A stretch of 33,999 nt of DNA from an uncultured Holophagaceae bacterium (GCA_903927605.1 CAIYNT010000229.1:1-33999); one strand, 5' to 3'. Numbered from the stretch's first letter, positions 24,534-32,997 are shown. The notes: generated from the letters alone by a model not told the origin. Translations and numbers: made by a program.

Positions 24534-24961
24534 TGTGGCTCTCTCCCATGCAGACTGCGTTCCAACCCCAGGTTGGTGAGCCGCTCATAGATCTCGTCCC
24601 GGGCGGACCGGAAGCGTGCCCGCAGTTCCTCGGGCCCAAGGTTCGGATCCTCGCTGGCCGGATCGGGAATAGGCCAATGCAGGCGCTCCGCCTTGCCGAG
24701 GAACGCCGGACAGACCTCCTCGGCACACAGGGTGATGACAAGATCCACAGTCGATGGATCAATTTCCGCCACGGACTTGGAGAGATGGGTCGAGGCATCG
24801 ATACCTAGTTCCGCCAACGCCTCGATGGCATAGGGGTTCACCCCGCTGGGATGGCTGCCCGCGCTCTGGCTGCGGACCCCGGGAAACAGGCGTCGTGCGA
24901 GACCTTCGGCCAGCTGAGATCTGGAGCTGTTGGCCACGCAGAGGAAGAGGATGGAAGGCAC
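24530..24961 (-). CDS. arsC: Arsenate reductase, thioredoxin-coupled LMW-PTPase type
   Basis: A 143-residue cytoplasmic arsenate reductase related to low-molecular-weight tyrosine phosphatases. The anion loop is [15 protein letters not shown] with nucleophile Cys8 and Arg14, the general acid is Asp100 in PIPDP, and the two further cysteines are Cys79 and Cys84 (TLCAEEVC). S. aureus ArsC has these at 82 and 89, so the redox pair is closer together here. It should reduce As(V) to As(III) for export by Acr3. The start is GTG 24961 with GGAG seven bases upstream, and the frame 5' of it lies inside arsN. A phosphatase role is possible but the ars context makes reductase likely. Confidence 0.93.
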   Translation of the reverse strand: MPSILFLCVANSSRSQLAEGLARRLFPGVRSQSAGSHPSGVNPYAIEALAELGIDASTHLSKSVAEIDPSTVDLVITLCAEEVCPAFLGKAERLHWPIPDPASEDPNLGPEELRARFRSARDEIYERLTNLGLERSLHGREPQ

Positions 24962-24974
24962 GTCAGTTCTCCGT

Positions 24975-25457
24975 TCAGAGCAGCAATTCCCAGAAGCCCA
25001 CGTCGATCCAGCGGCCGAACTTCCACCCGGCTTCCCGCATGTGGCCCGACTTCTGGAATCCAAGCCGTTCATGCAGGTGGACACTCGCCTCATTGGGCAG
25101 GGCCAGGCCACCCAGGGCCAGGTGGAATCCCCGCCACCGCAGCTCGTCGAGAAGCGCCTGGTAGAGCTTCGTTCCGACACCCTGTCCGCGATGTTCCATC
25201 GACAGGTAGATCGCCGTCTCGGTCGAGTGCCGGTAGGCGGCCCGAGCTCGCCAGGCTGAGCTGTAGGCATAACCCAGGGTCCGGCCTTCGTCCTCCCACA
25301 CCAGCCAGGGATAGGCCTCGGTCACCTTCGTGATACGTCCGGCCATCTCCTCCGCCGTGACGGGATCTTCTTCAAAAGTGATGGTCGTGTCCCGGATGTA
25401 GGGGTTGTAGATCTCCGCCAGGGCCGGGGCATCGGAAAGGGTCGCAGGGCGGATCAT
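24975..25457 (-). CDS. arsN: GNAT acetyltransferase, ArsN1/phosphinothricin N-acetyltransferase type
   Basis: A 160-residue GNAT-fold N-acetyltransferase. [20 protein letters not shown] opens the protein, followed by [26 protein letters not shown], the acetyl-CoA loop [15 protein letters not shown] and the late LHERLGF. This is the pattern of phosphinothricin acetyltransferases, which includes ArsN1 enzymes that acetylate the antibiotic arsinothricin. Position inside an ars operon supports ArsN1; substrate choice cannot be read from the sequence. ATG 25457 has AGGTGA six bases upstream, and a GTG three codons earlier sits in that site. It is five bases past the acr3 stop. Confidence 0.85.
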   Translation of the reverse strand: MIRPATLSDAPALAEIYNPYIRDTTITFEEDPVTAEEMAGRITKVTEAYPWLVWEDEGRTLGYAYSSAWRARAAYRHSTETAIYLSMEHRGQGVGTKLYQALLDELRWRGFHLALGGLALPNEASVHLHERLGFQKSGHMREAGWKFGRWIDVGFWELLL

Positions 25458-25462
25458 GGGGT

Positions 25463-26563
25463 TCACCTAGGGCGGGGACTGGGATCGACTGCCGGACAGC
25501 AGGTGGCGCTCGACAGGTCGCGGGGATCTCCAGGGAACCAATGCCGCTTTAACCAGAGCGACACATTCACCAGCCCGATGAGCACCGGCACTTCCACCAG
25601 GGGTCCAATGACCGCGGCAAAGGCAGCACCGTGGCCCAGACCAAAGGTGGCGACCGCCACGGCGATGGCCAGCTCGAAGTTGTTGCTGGCGGCGGTGAAA
25701 CTGAGCGTGGCGCTCTGAGGGTAGTTGGCACCGGCCTTCTTCGACAGCCAGAAGCTCACCAGGAACATCACCAGGAAGTAGATCAGCAGGGGCAGGGCCA
25801 CGCGCAGCACATCGGTCGGCCGGGCGAGGATCTGGCGTCCCTGCAAACTGAACATGGCGACGATGGTGAAGAGCAGCGCCATGAGCGTCACGGGGCTGAT
25901 CTTCGGCACGAAGACCCGGTGATACCAGTCGAGCCCCTTGAGGCGGCCCAGCACTCTTCGCGTGAGGAACCCGGCAATGAAGGGAAGCCCCAGGTAGATG
26001 AAGACACTGGTGGCTATCTGACCGATGGTGATGTCCACGCGGGCCCCCTGAAGGCCCAGCCTGGGTAGTAACACGGTGATGAAGAGCCAGGCGTACACAC
26101 TGAAAAACAGCACCTGGAAGATGGAGTTGAAGGCCACGAGACCAGCACAGTACTCGGTGTCGCCCTCGGCCAGGTCGTTCCACACGATGACCATGGCGAT
26201 GCAGCGGGCCAGACCGATGAGGATCAGGCCCACCATGAGTTCGGGCCGGTCTCTCAAGAACAGGATGGCGAGCCCCGTCATCAGCAGGGGCCCAATGATC
26301 CAGTTCTGCAGCAGCGAAAGCCCCAGCACCCTCCGGTTCTCGAAGACCAGGTGCAGATCTTCGTAGCGCACCTTGGCCAGGGGCGGGTACATCATCACGA
26401 TGAGGCCGATGGCCAGGGGAACGCTGGTGGTACCCACATTCCAGGCATTGAGGGCCATGTTGAAGCCCGGTACGAAACGGCCCAGCAGGATGCCTGCCGC
26501 CATGGCCATAAAAATCCACAGGGTCAGGTAACGGTCAAGGAAGGAAAGCCGTCCTGTGGACAT
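25463..26563 (-). CDS. acr3: Arsenite efflux permease Acr3
   Basis: A 366-residue, roughly ten-helix member of the Acr3 (BASS-related) arsenite exporters. The conserved residues known to be needed for transport are present: Cys121 in [13 protein letters not shown] and Glu297 in [11 protein letters not shown], separated by the same 176 residues as Cys129 and Glu305 of the Alkaliphilus protein. Hydrophobic segments run through the whole sequence except the last 20 residues, which include an extra CC pair. ATG 26563 follows the Cys-rich protein by nine bases. It uses the proton motive force to expel As(III) produced by ArsC. Confidence 0.96.
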   Translation of the reverse strand: MSTGRLSFLDRYLTLWIFMAMAAGILLGRFVPGFNMALNAWNVGTTSVPLAIGLIVMMYPPLAKVRYEDLHLVFENRRVLGLSLLQNWIIGPLLMTGLAILFLRDRPELMVGLILIGLARCIAMVIVWNDLAEGDTEYCAGLVAFNSIFQVLFFSVYAWLFITVLLPRLGLQGARVDITIGQIATSVFIYLGLPFIAGFLTRRVLGRLKGLDWYHRVFVPKISPVTLMALLFTIVAMFSLQGRQILARPTDVLRVALPLLIYFLVMFLVSFWLSKKAGANYPQSATLSFTAASNNFELAIAVAVATFGLGHGAAFAAVIGPLVEVPVLIGLVNVSLWLKRHWFPGDPRDLSSATCCPAVDPSPRPR

Positions 26564-26572
26564 GAGAATCGC

Positions 26573-26899
26573 CTAGCAGCAGCCGCAGTCGTCGCCGCAG
26601 TCGCCCTTTTCCTTGCCTTCGGCCTCGCAGGCGCACTCGCCGCCGCAACAGCCACCACCCTCAGTGAGGGTGGACTCCGCCAAGGCCAGCATCATCTGGT
26701 GAGGATCGCCCTTCACCCGCAGGGCCATGTTCACGGCCTGGATCATGTCCTCCTTGGTGACGCCAAGGGCCTCCAGACGAGACTGGTGGGCCCGGAAGGC
26801 ACGCTCCGCGTTGGCGCCGACGGCCGCGCCCAGGGCCACCAGGTTGAGGGTAGTTTCGCTGAGGCCGGTCTCGGTCTGGGGATCGGTCTGGGTGGTCAT
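26573..26899 (-). CDS. AhpD/CMD-like protein with Cys-rich C-terminal tail
   Basis: A 108-residue protein of unusual make-up. Residues about 12-66 follow the helical pattern of the AhpD/carboxymuconolactone decarboxylase fold (LVALGAAVGANAERAFRAH, then LGVTKEDMIQAVNMAL), but both cysteines of the redox CxxC are Ala (AERA, 31-34), while His38 is kept. The last 25 residues hold eight cysteines (84, 85, 89, 91, 101, 105, 107, 108) among Gly, Asp, Glu and Lys, like a metallothionein tail. AAGGAG sits five bases before the ATG. It lies between arsR and acr3, 27 and 9 bases away, so arsenite or metal binding is a reasonable guess. I do not recognise it as a named ars component. Confidence 0.85.
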   Translation of the reverse strand: MTTQTDPQTETGLSETTLNLVALGAAVGANAERAFRAHQSRLEALGVTKEDMIQAVNMALRVKGDPHQMMLALAESTLTEGGGCCGGECACEAEGKEKGDCGDDCGCC

Positions 26900-26926
26900 G
26901 AAGACTCCTTTGAGGGTGATGAAAAA

Positions 26927-27310
26927 TCAGGAATGAACGGAGGTCAGGATGGAACAACCCGAGGGATCGCAGCCCCCGCAGCGCAGCATCCGGGCCTGAG
27001 CCAGATCCCGGGCCAGCTCAGCCTCCGCGGTGGCCATGAGCGGCCAGAGCGATTCCAGGATGGGACGGACGGTGGACTCTTCGGACAGGGCCACATGAAC
27101 CCAGCGCCCCACCTTCCACTCCCGCACCAGCCCCGTCCGGCGCAGGCCGGTGAGGTGTTCGGACACGGTGGAAGGCGCCAAGCCAAGCACTTCGGCCACT
27201 TCGCAGACACAAAGCTCGCCGTCCCGCAGAAGCGCGAGGATGCGCAGCCGCACGGGGTGGGCCAGAACTTTGAGGGTGTCCACGAGGGGGCGGAGGGTGT
27301 CAGTCGTCAT
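26927..27310 (-). CDS. arsR: ArsR-family arsenic-responsive repressor
   Basis: A 127-residue winged-helix ArsR/SmtB repressor. ELCVCEVAEVLG (Cys34, Cys36) is the classical As(III) site in the recognition-helix region, and APSTVSEHLTGLRRTGLV is the DNA-reading helix. Three more cysteines near the C-terminus (111, 114, 119 in RCGGCDPSGC) could give an additional site. Arsenite binding should release DNA and switch on the operon it heads. The start is ATG 27310, with a purine-rich GGAAAAG upstream. The presumed promoter lies in the 52 bases before it. The next gene follows by 27 bases. Confidence 0.95.
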   Translation of the reverse strand: MTTDTLRPLVDTLKVLAHPVRLRILALLRDGELCVCEVAEVLGLAPSTVSEHLTGLRRTGLVREWKVGRWVHVALSEESTVRPILESLWPLMATAEAELARDLAQARMLRCGGCDPSGCSILTSVHS

Positions 27311-27362
27311 TTCGAGCTTTTCCGAAACAACTTTAGATTACACCCGACCCGTCCGGAGGCAA
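27310..27362 (-). promoter_or_regulatory. Candidate ars promoter and ArsR operator
   Basis: On the minus strand TTGCCT (27362-27357) and TAATCT (27340-27335, with an upstream TG) are 16 bases apart, a fair sigma-70 promoter. Between the -10 and the arsR start codon lies the inverted repeat TTTCG-N8-CGAAA (27310-27327), positioned to block transcription start if ArsR binds it. The arms are short and the site is not a close match to any ArsR box I know. Confidence 0.45.
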
Positions 27363-28421
27363 CTATTTTGTGACCGATTCCCCCCTGGCTATGCGGGTCA
27401 TGTCGGCCAAGGCATCGGCAGGCCCCATGATCAGCAGCTCGTCACCGATCTGAAAGCACTCATCGCCGGAGGGCTTGAACCGGAGCCCGGTCCCGGGGTG
27501 GGTCAGCCCCACAATCAGCGACCCGACCGCCTGGTGACGGCGCACCTCCCGGAGGGTCTTCCCCACCAGGACGCTGCCCCTGGAGATGGCGATCCGTTCC
27601 AGCCCCAGCTCCAGTTGCTCCTGCTGCAGCACGATGTCGAAAAAGTTCATCATCTCGGGCCTGAGCAGCAGGCCCGCCATGCGGCGTCCGCCGATCTCGT
27701 AGGGACTTACGATGTGGTCAGCCCCGGCGGCCTTCAGCTGGCGTTCCGTGCCCAGCTTCGCGCTGCGGGCCACCACCGGCAGATCGGGCCGGATCTGCTT
27801 GACCGTGAGGGTCACCAGCACGTTGTCGGCATCTGTGGTCAAAGCGGTGATGAGCCCTTTGGCCTTGCGGATGCCGGCACGCTCGAGCATCAGGTCGTCC
27901 ATGGCGTTGCCGTAGAGGATCAGCTCGCCCGCAAAGCGGGGACTGCGGCCCTTGGTCTCGTCCTGCTCAATGATGACGAAGGGGACACCCGCCTTCTTCA
28001 GCTCCCAGGCGGCCTGGAAGCCCATCTTCCCGAAGCCGCAGACGATGACGTGGTCTTTGAGTTCGTCTAGGCGTTTCTGCATGCGGCGCTCCATGAGATA
28101 GCCCCGGAGGTCGCCCTCGAGGAGCAGGGCGGTGAGATTCGAGATGGCGTAGGTGGCCACGCCCAGGCCGATGATGAGGTAGAAGATGGTGAAGATCTTC
28201 GTCCGGGCATTGACCTCGCCCAGTTCCCGGAAGCCCACTGTGAACAGGGTCGTGATGGCCATGTAGAAGCTGTCGAGGACATCCAGTTTCGACAGCACGT
28301 GATAGCCCAGGCCCCCGGCCAGGATCACCGCGCCCAGCAGGACCAGGGCGTACCTCAGTCGTCGGAGCGGTGCGTCGGCCTGGTCGTCCGGAACCTTCGG
28401 GAATGGGGCGGGAAGGCGCAT
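27363..28421 (-). CDS. Two-TM potassium channel with RCK (TrkA-N/TrkA-C) domains
   Basis: A 352-residue channel subunit. Helix 1 (about 23-40), a pore loop and helix 2 (about 77-101) form the membrane part, and an RCK domain with NAD-type GFGKMG (129-134) plus a TrkA-C domain make up the cytoplasmic gating ring. The filter reads TVGFRE (61-66) in place of the canonical TVGYG, with Arg where the second Gly should be. Other bacterial TrkA-type channels are known with such Y/F-R-E filters, so selectivity may be weaker. The start is ATG 28421, one base after the thioesterase stop (TGACATG). Co-directional with mrp and ars genes. Confidence 0.88.
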   Translation of the reverse strand: MRLPAPFPKVPDDQADAPLRRLRYALVLLGAVILAGGLGYHVLSKLDVLDSFYMAITTLFTVGFRELGEVNARTKIFTIFYLIIGLGVATYAISNLTALLLEGDLRGYLMERRMQKRLDELKDHVIVCGFGKMGFQAAWELKKAGVPFVIIEQDETKGRSPRFAGELILYGNAMDDLMLERAGIRKAKGLITALTTDADNVLVTLTVKQIRPDLPVVARSAKLGTERQLKAAGADHIVSPYEIGGRRMAGLLLRPEMMNFFDIVLQQEQLELGLERIAISRGSVLVGKTLREVRRHQAVGSLIVGLTHPGTGLRFKPSGDECFQIGDELLIMGPADALADMTRIARGESVTK

Positions 28422-28422
28422 G

Positions 28423-28866
28423 TCAACCACCGATCCCGGACTTGATGGCGAAGTAGGCCGTGCAGAGCGCCACCAGGTGGCCACCGCAGGAGAGGCGACA
28501 CTCGAGGACCGCCCCCCGACCAGAGAAGCGGATCACCCGGCCCTCCCCCATTACCTCGCCCTTGGCGGGTTCCAGGTAGCGGATGTGCAGATCGGACGTG
28601 GCGAAGGGCATGGCGCCATCGAAGGCAGTGCTGAGGGCCAAGGCCCCCACCATGTCGGCCATGGTGGCCAGGACCCCACCGTTCACGGTCCCACGAGAGC
28701 CATTGATGACGGCCTTCGTGGGGACCAGGCGCATGTTGGCCGTCCCCGGCGTGGCGGACTCGATGGTGAGACCCCAGTCCTTGATGAGTTCCCAGGGATG
28801 GAAGCGCGCGCGCAGGCGCTCCAGAAGATCCGGAGCAAGGGTCTCGGGGATCTGCGGCTTGGCCAT
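28423..28866 (-). CDS. Hotdog-fold thioesterase (PaaI/YbgC-like)
   Basis: A 147-residue single hotdog domain of the PaaI-type acyl-CoA thioesterases. The helix motif GTVNGGVLATMADMVGALAL provides the conserved GG and Asp that form the active site and oxyanion hole, and SDLHIRYLEPAKGE is the following strand pair. Such enzymes hydrolyse phenylacetyl-CoA or related acyl-CoA thioesters; the substrate is unknown here. Its stop and the channel's start are one base apart, so the two are likely coupled. ATG 28866 is 46 bases past the mrp stop. Confidence 0.87.
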   Translation of the reverse strand: MAKPQIPETLAPDLLERLRARFHPWELIKDWGLTIESATPGTANMRLVPTKAVINGSRGTVNGGVLATMADMVGALALSTAFDGAMPFATSDLHIRYLEPAKGEVMGEGRVIRFSGRGAVLECRLSCGGHLVALCTAYFAIKSGIGG

Positions 28867-28912
28867 GCTTGAGTGTACCCGCCAGAGGCCGGTCCGCGGC
28901 CAGATACGCTTC

Positions 28913-29947
28913 TCAGAGCTTCAACACGCCCTTGAGGGTGTCTGCCATCTCCTGAAACACCTTGGTCTGGGGACTGTCCGGATGGGCCACCATGAGAGGC
29001 TGGCCGCTATCGCCACCCTCGCGAATAGCCAGGTCGATGGGTACCTCGCCGAGAAAGGGCAAATCCATGCGCGCCGCCGCGGCCTTCACGCCTCCATGCC
29101 CGAAGATCTGGGTCTCTTTGCCGCAGCCGGGGCAGATGAAGCTGCTCATGTTCTCGATGATGCCCACAATGGGCACCTTCACGGTCCCGAACATGCCGAT
29201 GGCTTTCTTCGCATCGAGGAAGGCCACGTCCTGGGGTGTGCTCACGATGACCGCACCATCCACCTGGGCATTCTGAATCAGCGTGAGCTGAACGTCCCCG
29301 GTGCCTGGCGGCAGGTCGATGAACAGCACATCCAGGTCGCCCCAGGCCACATCCCCCAGGAACTGCTGCAGGGCCTTGTTGAGCATGGCGCCGCGCCAGA
29401 TGACGGGCCGATCCTCCTCGATGAGCACGCCCATGGACATGACCTTCACCCCAAAGGCATCCAGTGGCAGGATCTTGCCCTCGGGAGTGGCCAGGGGGGA
29501 GTCCTTCAGCCCCAGCATCATGGGGATGGAGGGACCATAGATGTCGGAGTCCAGCAGGCCCACCTTCAGACCCTGCTGGGCCATGGCTATGGCCAGGTTC
29601 ACGGTGACGGTGCTCTTCCCCACCCCGCCCTTGCCTGACCCCACCACCACGCAGCGCTTGATGCCGGGAATGAGGTTTTTGAAGGCCACCTGGGCCATCT
29701 TCTCCCAGCCGATTTCGATCTCGACCGCAGTCACTCCTGGCTGCTCGAGGATCAGGGCTTCAAGGGCCTGCTTGATCCCCTGGACGCGATCCTGATAGGC
29801 GTCCAGCAGCTGGAGCAGCACGGTCACCTTGCCCTCTGTCACATCAATGCCTTTCACCGCCTTGAGGGTGGCCAAGTTGGCATTGGTTCCCGGGACGGTG
29901 TACGCGTTCAGGGCTTCAAACAGGGCGGCTCGACTGATTTTAGTCAT
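28913..29947 (-). CDS. mrp: Mrp/NBP35-type iron-sulfur cluster carrier ATPase
   Basis: A 344-residue Mrp (ApbC) P-loop ATPase, a scaffold and carrier for Fe-S clusters. An N-terminal MIP18-like domain (about 5-90) precedes the deviant Walker A GSGKGGVGKST (103-113), DSDIYGPS (133-140), IDLPPGTGD (210-218) and CPGC (Cys272, Cys275), the bridging cluster site of the dimer. All catalytic parts are intact. GGAG lies six bases before ATG 29947. It follows ppk by 55 bases on the same strand. Supply of clusters to the Rieske and other Fe-S proteins nearby is plausible but not shown. Confidence 0.95.
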   Translation of the reverse strand: MTKISRAALFEALNAYTVPGTNANLATLKAVKGIDVTEGKVTVLLQLLDAYQDRVQGIKQALEALILEQPGVTAVEIEIGWEKMAQVAFKNLIPGIKRCVVVGSGKGGVGKSTVTVNLAIAMAQQGLKVGLLDSDIYGPSIPMMLGLKDSPLATPEGKILPLDAFGVKVMSMGVLIEEDRPVIWRGAMLNKALQQFLGDVAWGDLDVLFIDLPPGTGDVQLTLIQNAQVDGAVIVSTPQDVAFLDAKKAIGMFGTVKVPIVGIIENMSSFICPGCGKETQIFGHGGVKAAAARMDLPFLGEVPIDLAIREGGDSGQPLMVAHPDSPQTKVFQEMADTLKGVLKL

Positions 29948-30002
29948 GCATGTCTCCAGCCCACCAGTTTGACACGGGCCGGCCGAGGCAAAACTCGAGA
30001 AC

Positions 30003-32135
30003 TCAGATGTCCGGATCCAGGGGCCCCAGTTTTTGGGTCAGAGCGCCCACGCCGCTGGCCAGCAGGGTGTGCTCGTAGATGCGGAGCTGGCTGCGGAGGG
30101 GTGGGTCCTGTAAGTCGAAACCACAACGGATCACTTCGCCCTCGGATCCCAGGACCCGACCCTTCAGCGTATCGTGCAGCTGCAGTTCGACCATCTCCAT
30201 GACCTGAGCCGCCAGGAGCGGGTCCACCAGGGGGAAGGCCAGCTCCACCCGGCGGTCGAGGTTTCTAGGCATGAGATCGGCGCTGGATAGGAGAGTCTCC
30301 GGCTGGCCGTCGTTGGCGAAATGGTAGATTCGCGCATGCTCCAGGAAGCGGTCGATGATGGACAAGGCGCGGATGTTCTCCGACAACCCGGGCACACCGG
30401 GCCGCAGGCAGCAGGTTCCCCGCACGATGAGGTCCACCTTCACACCCTCCCGGCTGGCCTCATAGAGCATCTGGATGAGCTGGGGATCCACCAGGGCATT
30501 CATCTTCAGCACCATGCGGGCGGTCCTGCCCTCGCGGGCATGGCCGATTTCGCGCTGGATGCGCGCCTTGAGGGCCTTCTTCAGGTGCTGGGGCGCCAGC
30601 AGGAGGCGGTGGAATCTCGGTGGCCGGGTGTAGCCCGTGAGCATGTTGAAGAGGTTCGAGAGGTCCTCGCCGAATTCGGGCCGCGCCGTGAGGAGGCCCA
30701 CATCCGAGTAGAGGCGGCTGGTGCGTTCGTTGTAGTTGCCCGTGCCCAGGTGGCAGTAGCGTTTGATGCCGCTGGCCTCCTGGCGGACCACCAGACAGGC
30801 CTTGCAGTGGATCTTGTGATTGGGAAGGCCATAGACCACGTGGGCTCCGGTCTTTTCCAAGCGTCTGGCCCAGGCGATGTTGGCGGCTTCGTCAAAGCGG
30901 GCCCGCAGCTCCACGATGGCGGCCACCTGCTTGCCCCGTTCGGCCGCGCGTTCCAGGGCCGCGGCCACGGGACTGTTGGCCGTTACGCGGTACAGGGTCA
31001 TCTTGATGGCGAGGACCTTCGGATCCTCCGCCGCCTCGCGAACGAAACGGACCACACTGTCGTCGAAGCTCTGGTAAGGATGGTTCAGCAGGATGTCGTT
31101 GCGGGAGATGACGTCGAAGATGCTGCCCACCTGGTCGAGTTGGGGAACAGGCAGGGGTGGCAGCGGGGTGTCCTTTAAGTTGGGCAGGTCCAGCTGTCCA
31201 TAGAGCTGCATCAAGTCTGAGAAGGCCGTGAGGCCCGAGCACGGGTATAGGTCCTCGGGGCTCAGCTCCATCTCTTCGATGAGCATGTCCAATACCTTGG
31301 ACGAAAGGCCCTGCTCGTACTGCAGACGAACCACCGCGCCGCGGCGCCGATCGCGGAGGCTCTCCTCCACGGTCTTAAGGAGATCCTCGGAGGGATCCTC
31401 CTCCACCGGCAGGTCCGAGTCGCGGGTGACGCGGATGGCATGACAGCTCTTCACCGTGTAACCCAGGAAGAGCCGGGACAGGTGGTGCCGCACCACATCC
31501 TCAAGCATCACGAAGGCGTGCGCGCCCGAGGTTGAGGGTACCCGCAGGAAGCGCGAGGCCAGGCCTGTGGGCACGTGGATGAAGGAGAGTTCTGAGGCCG
31601 GAAGGTCTCCATCCAGCAGGTCCTCGTCTGGCTCCAGTTCCACCACCAGCACCAGGGCCCGGTTACCCAGGCGGGGGAAAGGGTGGCCCGTGTCCACGGC
31701 CAGAGGCGTGATCAGGGGCAGCAGGCTCCGCTCGAAGTAATCCAGGGTGAAGACGCTCTGAGCCCCGTCCAGGTTTCGAGGATCCAGGATGGCGATGCCG
31801 GCGGTTTCCAGTTGAGGTTCGAGGATGGCATGGAACAGTTCGTGCTGCCGGGCAGAGTAGTCGTGGATCCTGGAAGACACCCGCTCCAGCAGCTGGCGGG
31901 GGGTCAGGCCATCCGGTCCCGGTTGGGTGATACCAGCGTCGATCTGCCGCCAGATGCCTGCCACCCGAACCATGAAGAATTCATCCCAATTGCTGGACAC
32001 GATGCTGAGGAACTTCACCCGCTCCAGCAGCGGTACGGTGGAATCCTCGGCCTCCTCCATGACCCGGGCATTGAAATCCAGCCAGCTCAACTCGCGGTTG
32101 AGCAGCTCCTCGGGGCGCGGGATGGGATGGAACAC
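30003..32135 (-). CDS. ppk: Polyphosphate kinase 1
   Basis: A 710-residue PPK1 that reversibly extends polyphosphate with the terminal phosphate of ATP. The N-terminal ELSWLDFNARVMEEA and FFMVRVAGI are family signatures. The phosphorylated His is His443 in NHKIHCK, with the second essential His600 in FLEHARIYHF; E. coli has His435 and His592. HLGTGNYNERTSRLYSD marks the catalytic core. The start is GTG 32135, because AGAGG lies seven bases before it and the sequence then begins FHPIPRPEELLNRELSW; the frame extends upstream through the rplY gene but has no family similarity there. It heads the long minus-strand run. Confidence 0.95.
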   Translation of the reverse strand: MFHPIPRPEELLNRELSWLDFNARVMEEAEDSTVPLLERVKFLSIVSSNWDEFFMVRVAGIWRQIDAGITQPGPDGLTPRQLLERVSSRIHDYSARQHELFHAILEPQLETAGIAILDPRNLDGAQSVFTLDYFERSLLPLITPLAVDTGHPFPRLGNRALVLVVELEPDEDLLDGDLPASELSFIHVPTGLASRFLRVPSTSGAHAFVMLEDVVRHHLSRLFLGYTVKSCHAIRVTRDSDLPVEEDPSEDLLKTVEESLRDRRRGAVVRLQYEQGLSSKVLDMLIEEMELSPEDLYPCSGLTAFSDLMQLYGQLDLPNLKDTPLPPLPVPQLDQVGSIFDVISRNDILLNHPYQSFDDSVVRFVREAAEDPKVLAIKMTLYRVTANSPVAAALERAAERGKQVAAIVELRARFDEAANIAWARRLEKTGAHVVYGLPNHKIHCKACLVVRQEASGIKRYCHLGTGNYNERTSRLYSDVGLLTARPEFGEDLSNLFNMLTGYTRPPRFHRLLLAPQHLKKALKARIQREIGHAREGRTARMVLKMNALVDPQLIQMLYEASREGVKVDLIVRGTCCLRPGVPGLSENIRALSIIDRFLEHARIYHFANDGQPETLLSSADLMPRNLDRRVELAFPLVDPLLAAQVMEMVELQLHDTLKGRVLGSEGEVIRCGFDLQDPPLRSQLRIYEHTLLASGVGALTQKLGPLDPDI

Positions 32136-32222
32136 GGAGAAACCTCTGATTGGGGATCTTAGCGTCTTGGTGTAACAGACTGATGGTACAGGTGATGAGC
32201 TGCTCAGTCCGAAGATCTTCCT

Positions 32223-32339
32223 TTGTTTTCGAGGGTTGTTCGGGCAAAATCGATGGTTCGGCCCTCCACGGGGAGGGCTTGAGCGGTCCGCCCGGACCCA
32301 TCCCAACGAGAGGGCAGCATCTGGCTGCCAGGTAGGAGG
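32223..32339 (+). promoter_or_regulatory. Structured leader of rplY: promoter plus three tandem hairpins
   Basis: A promoter-like TTGTTT (32223-32228), 16 bases, CAAAAT (32245-32250) is followed by three successive hairpins: GCCCTCC-ACGG-GGAGGGC (32261-32278), GGTCC-GCCC-GGACC (32285-32298) and GGCAGC-ATCTG-GCTGCC (32313-32329). The third ends one base before the GGTAGGAGG ribosome-binding site. The arrangement looks like a ribosomal-protein autoregulatory leader, in which L25 binding or an alternative fold would hide the ribosome-binding site. The remaining bases of the 32136-32345 divergent gap show nothing else. Confidence 0.5.
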
Positions 32340-32345
32340 AACAAC

Positions 32346-32990
32346 ATGTCCCAGGAAGTTCTGGTCGTCTCCAAACGCGATACCTTTGGCAAGGCTGCCA
32401 TCCGCGACCTCAAGAAGAGCGGCATGATCCCCGCCGTGGTCTACGGCCTGAACGAAGCCCCCGTTGCCATCGCCATCAGCCCCAAGGTCGTGGCCCGCGT
32501 AATTGCCAGCGATGCCGGCATGAACTCCGTGATGTTCCTTCAGCGCGAAGGCACGGACATCAAGCGCCACGTCATCATCAAGGACCTGCAGCGCGATCCC
32601 ATCACCAGCCGCCTGCGCCATGTCGACTTCATGCGCGTGGACATGACCCTCAAAGTGCGCGTCAAAGTGCCTGTGCGCCTGGTCGGCACCTCCATTGGCG
32701 TGAAGAGCATGGGCGGCGTGCTCGACTTCGCCCACCGCGAGATCGAGATCGAATGCCTGCCCAGCATCATCCCCGCCCACATCGACGTGGACATCTCCAA
32801 CCTGGCCGTGGGTGACAGCATCCGCTTCGAGCAGCTCACCCTCGGTTCCAACATCGTCTTCACCGGTGATGCCCACCAGGTTGTCTGCTCCGTCCACGGT
32901 AAGGCCGCCGAGGAAGAAGTCGCCGCCCCTGTGGTTGCTGCCGCCGAGCCCGAAGTGGCCAAGAAGGGCAAGAAGGACGAGAAGAAGTAG
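32346..32990 (+). CDS. rplY: 50S ribosomal protein L25 (CTC/TL5 form)
   Basis: A 214-residue bL25 of the long CTC type, which binds 5S rRNA on the large subunit and also serves stress adaptation in some bacteria. Residues about 1-92 are the 5S-binding domain (KRDTFGKAAIRDLKKSGMIP, VVYG, VIIKDLQRDPITSRLRHVDF), residues about 93-185 are the second beta domain, and the last 30 form a Lys/Ala/Glu-rich tail ending KKGKKDEKK. AGGAGG lies six bases before the ATG. It is followed by a strong terminator, so pth probably has its own transcription signal or depends on readthrough. Confidence 0.97.
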   Translation: MSQEVLVVSKRDTFGKAAIRDLKKSGMIPAVVYGLNEAPVAIAISPKVVARVIASDAGMNSVMFLQREGTDIKRHVIIKDLQRDPITSRLRHVDFMRVDMTLKVRVKVPVRLVGTSIGVKSMGGVLDFAHREIEIECLPSIIPAHIDVDISNLAVGDSIRFEQLTLGSNIVFTGDAHQVVCSVHGKAAEEEVAAPVVAAAEPEVAKKGKKDEKK

Positions 32991-32997
32991 GTTTTTG

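Noticed and set aside
26351..27373. 340-codon plus-strand frame across acr3, the Cys-rich protein and arsR
   Set aside because: It covers three well-supported minus-strand genes and has no recognisable domain or ribosome-binding site.
28583..29638. 351-codon plus-strand frame opposite thioesterase and mrp
   Set aside because: Shadow of mrp; composition is typical of antisense frames and there is no family similarity.
32136..32897. N-terminal extension of the ppk frame to 964 codons
   Set aside because: The extra part is the antisense of rplY. PPK1 similarity and a good ribosome-binding site support GTG 32135.
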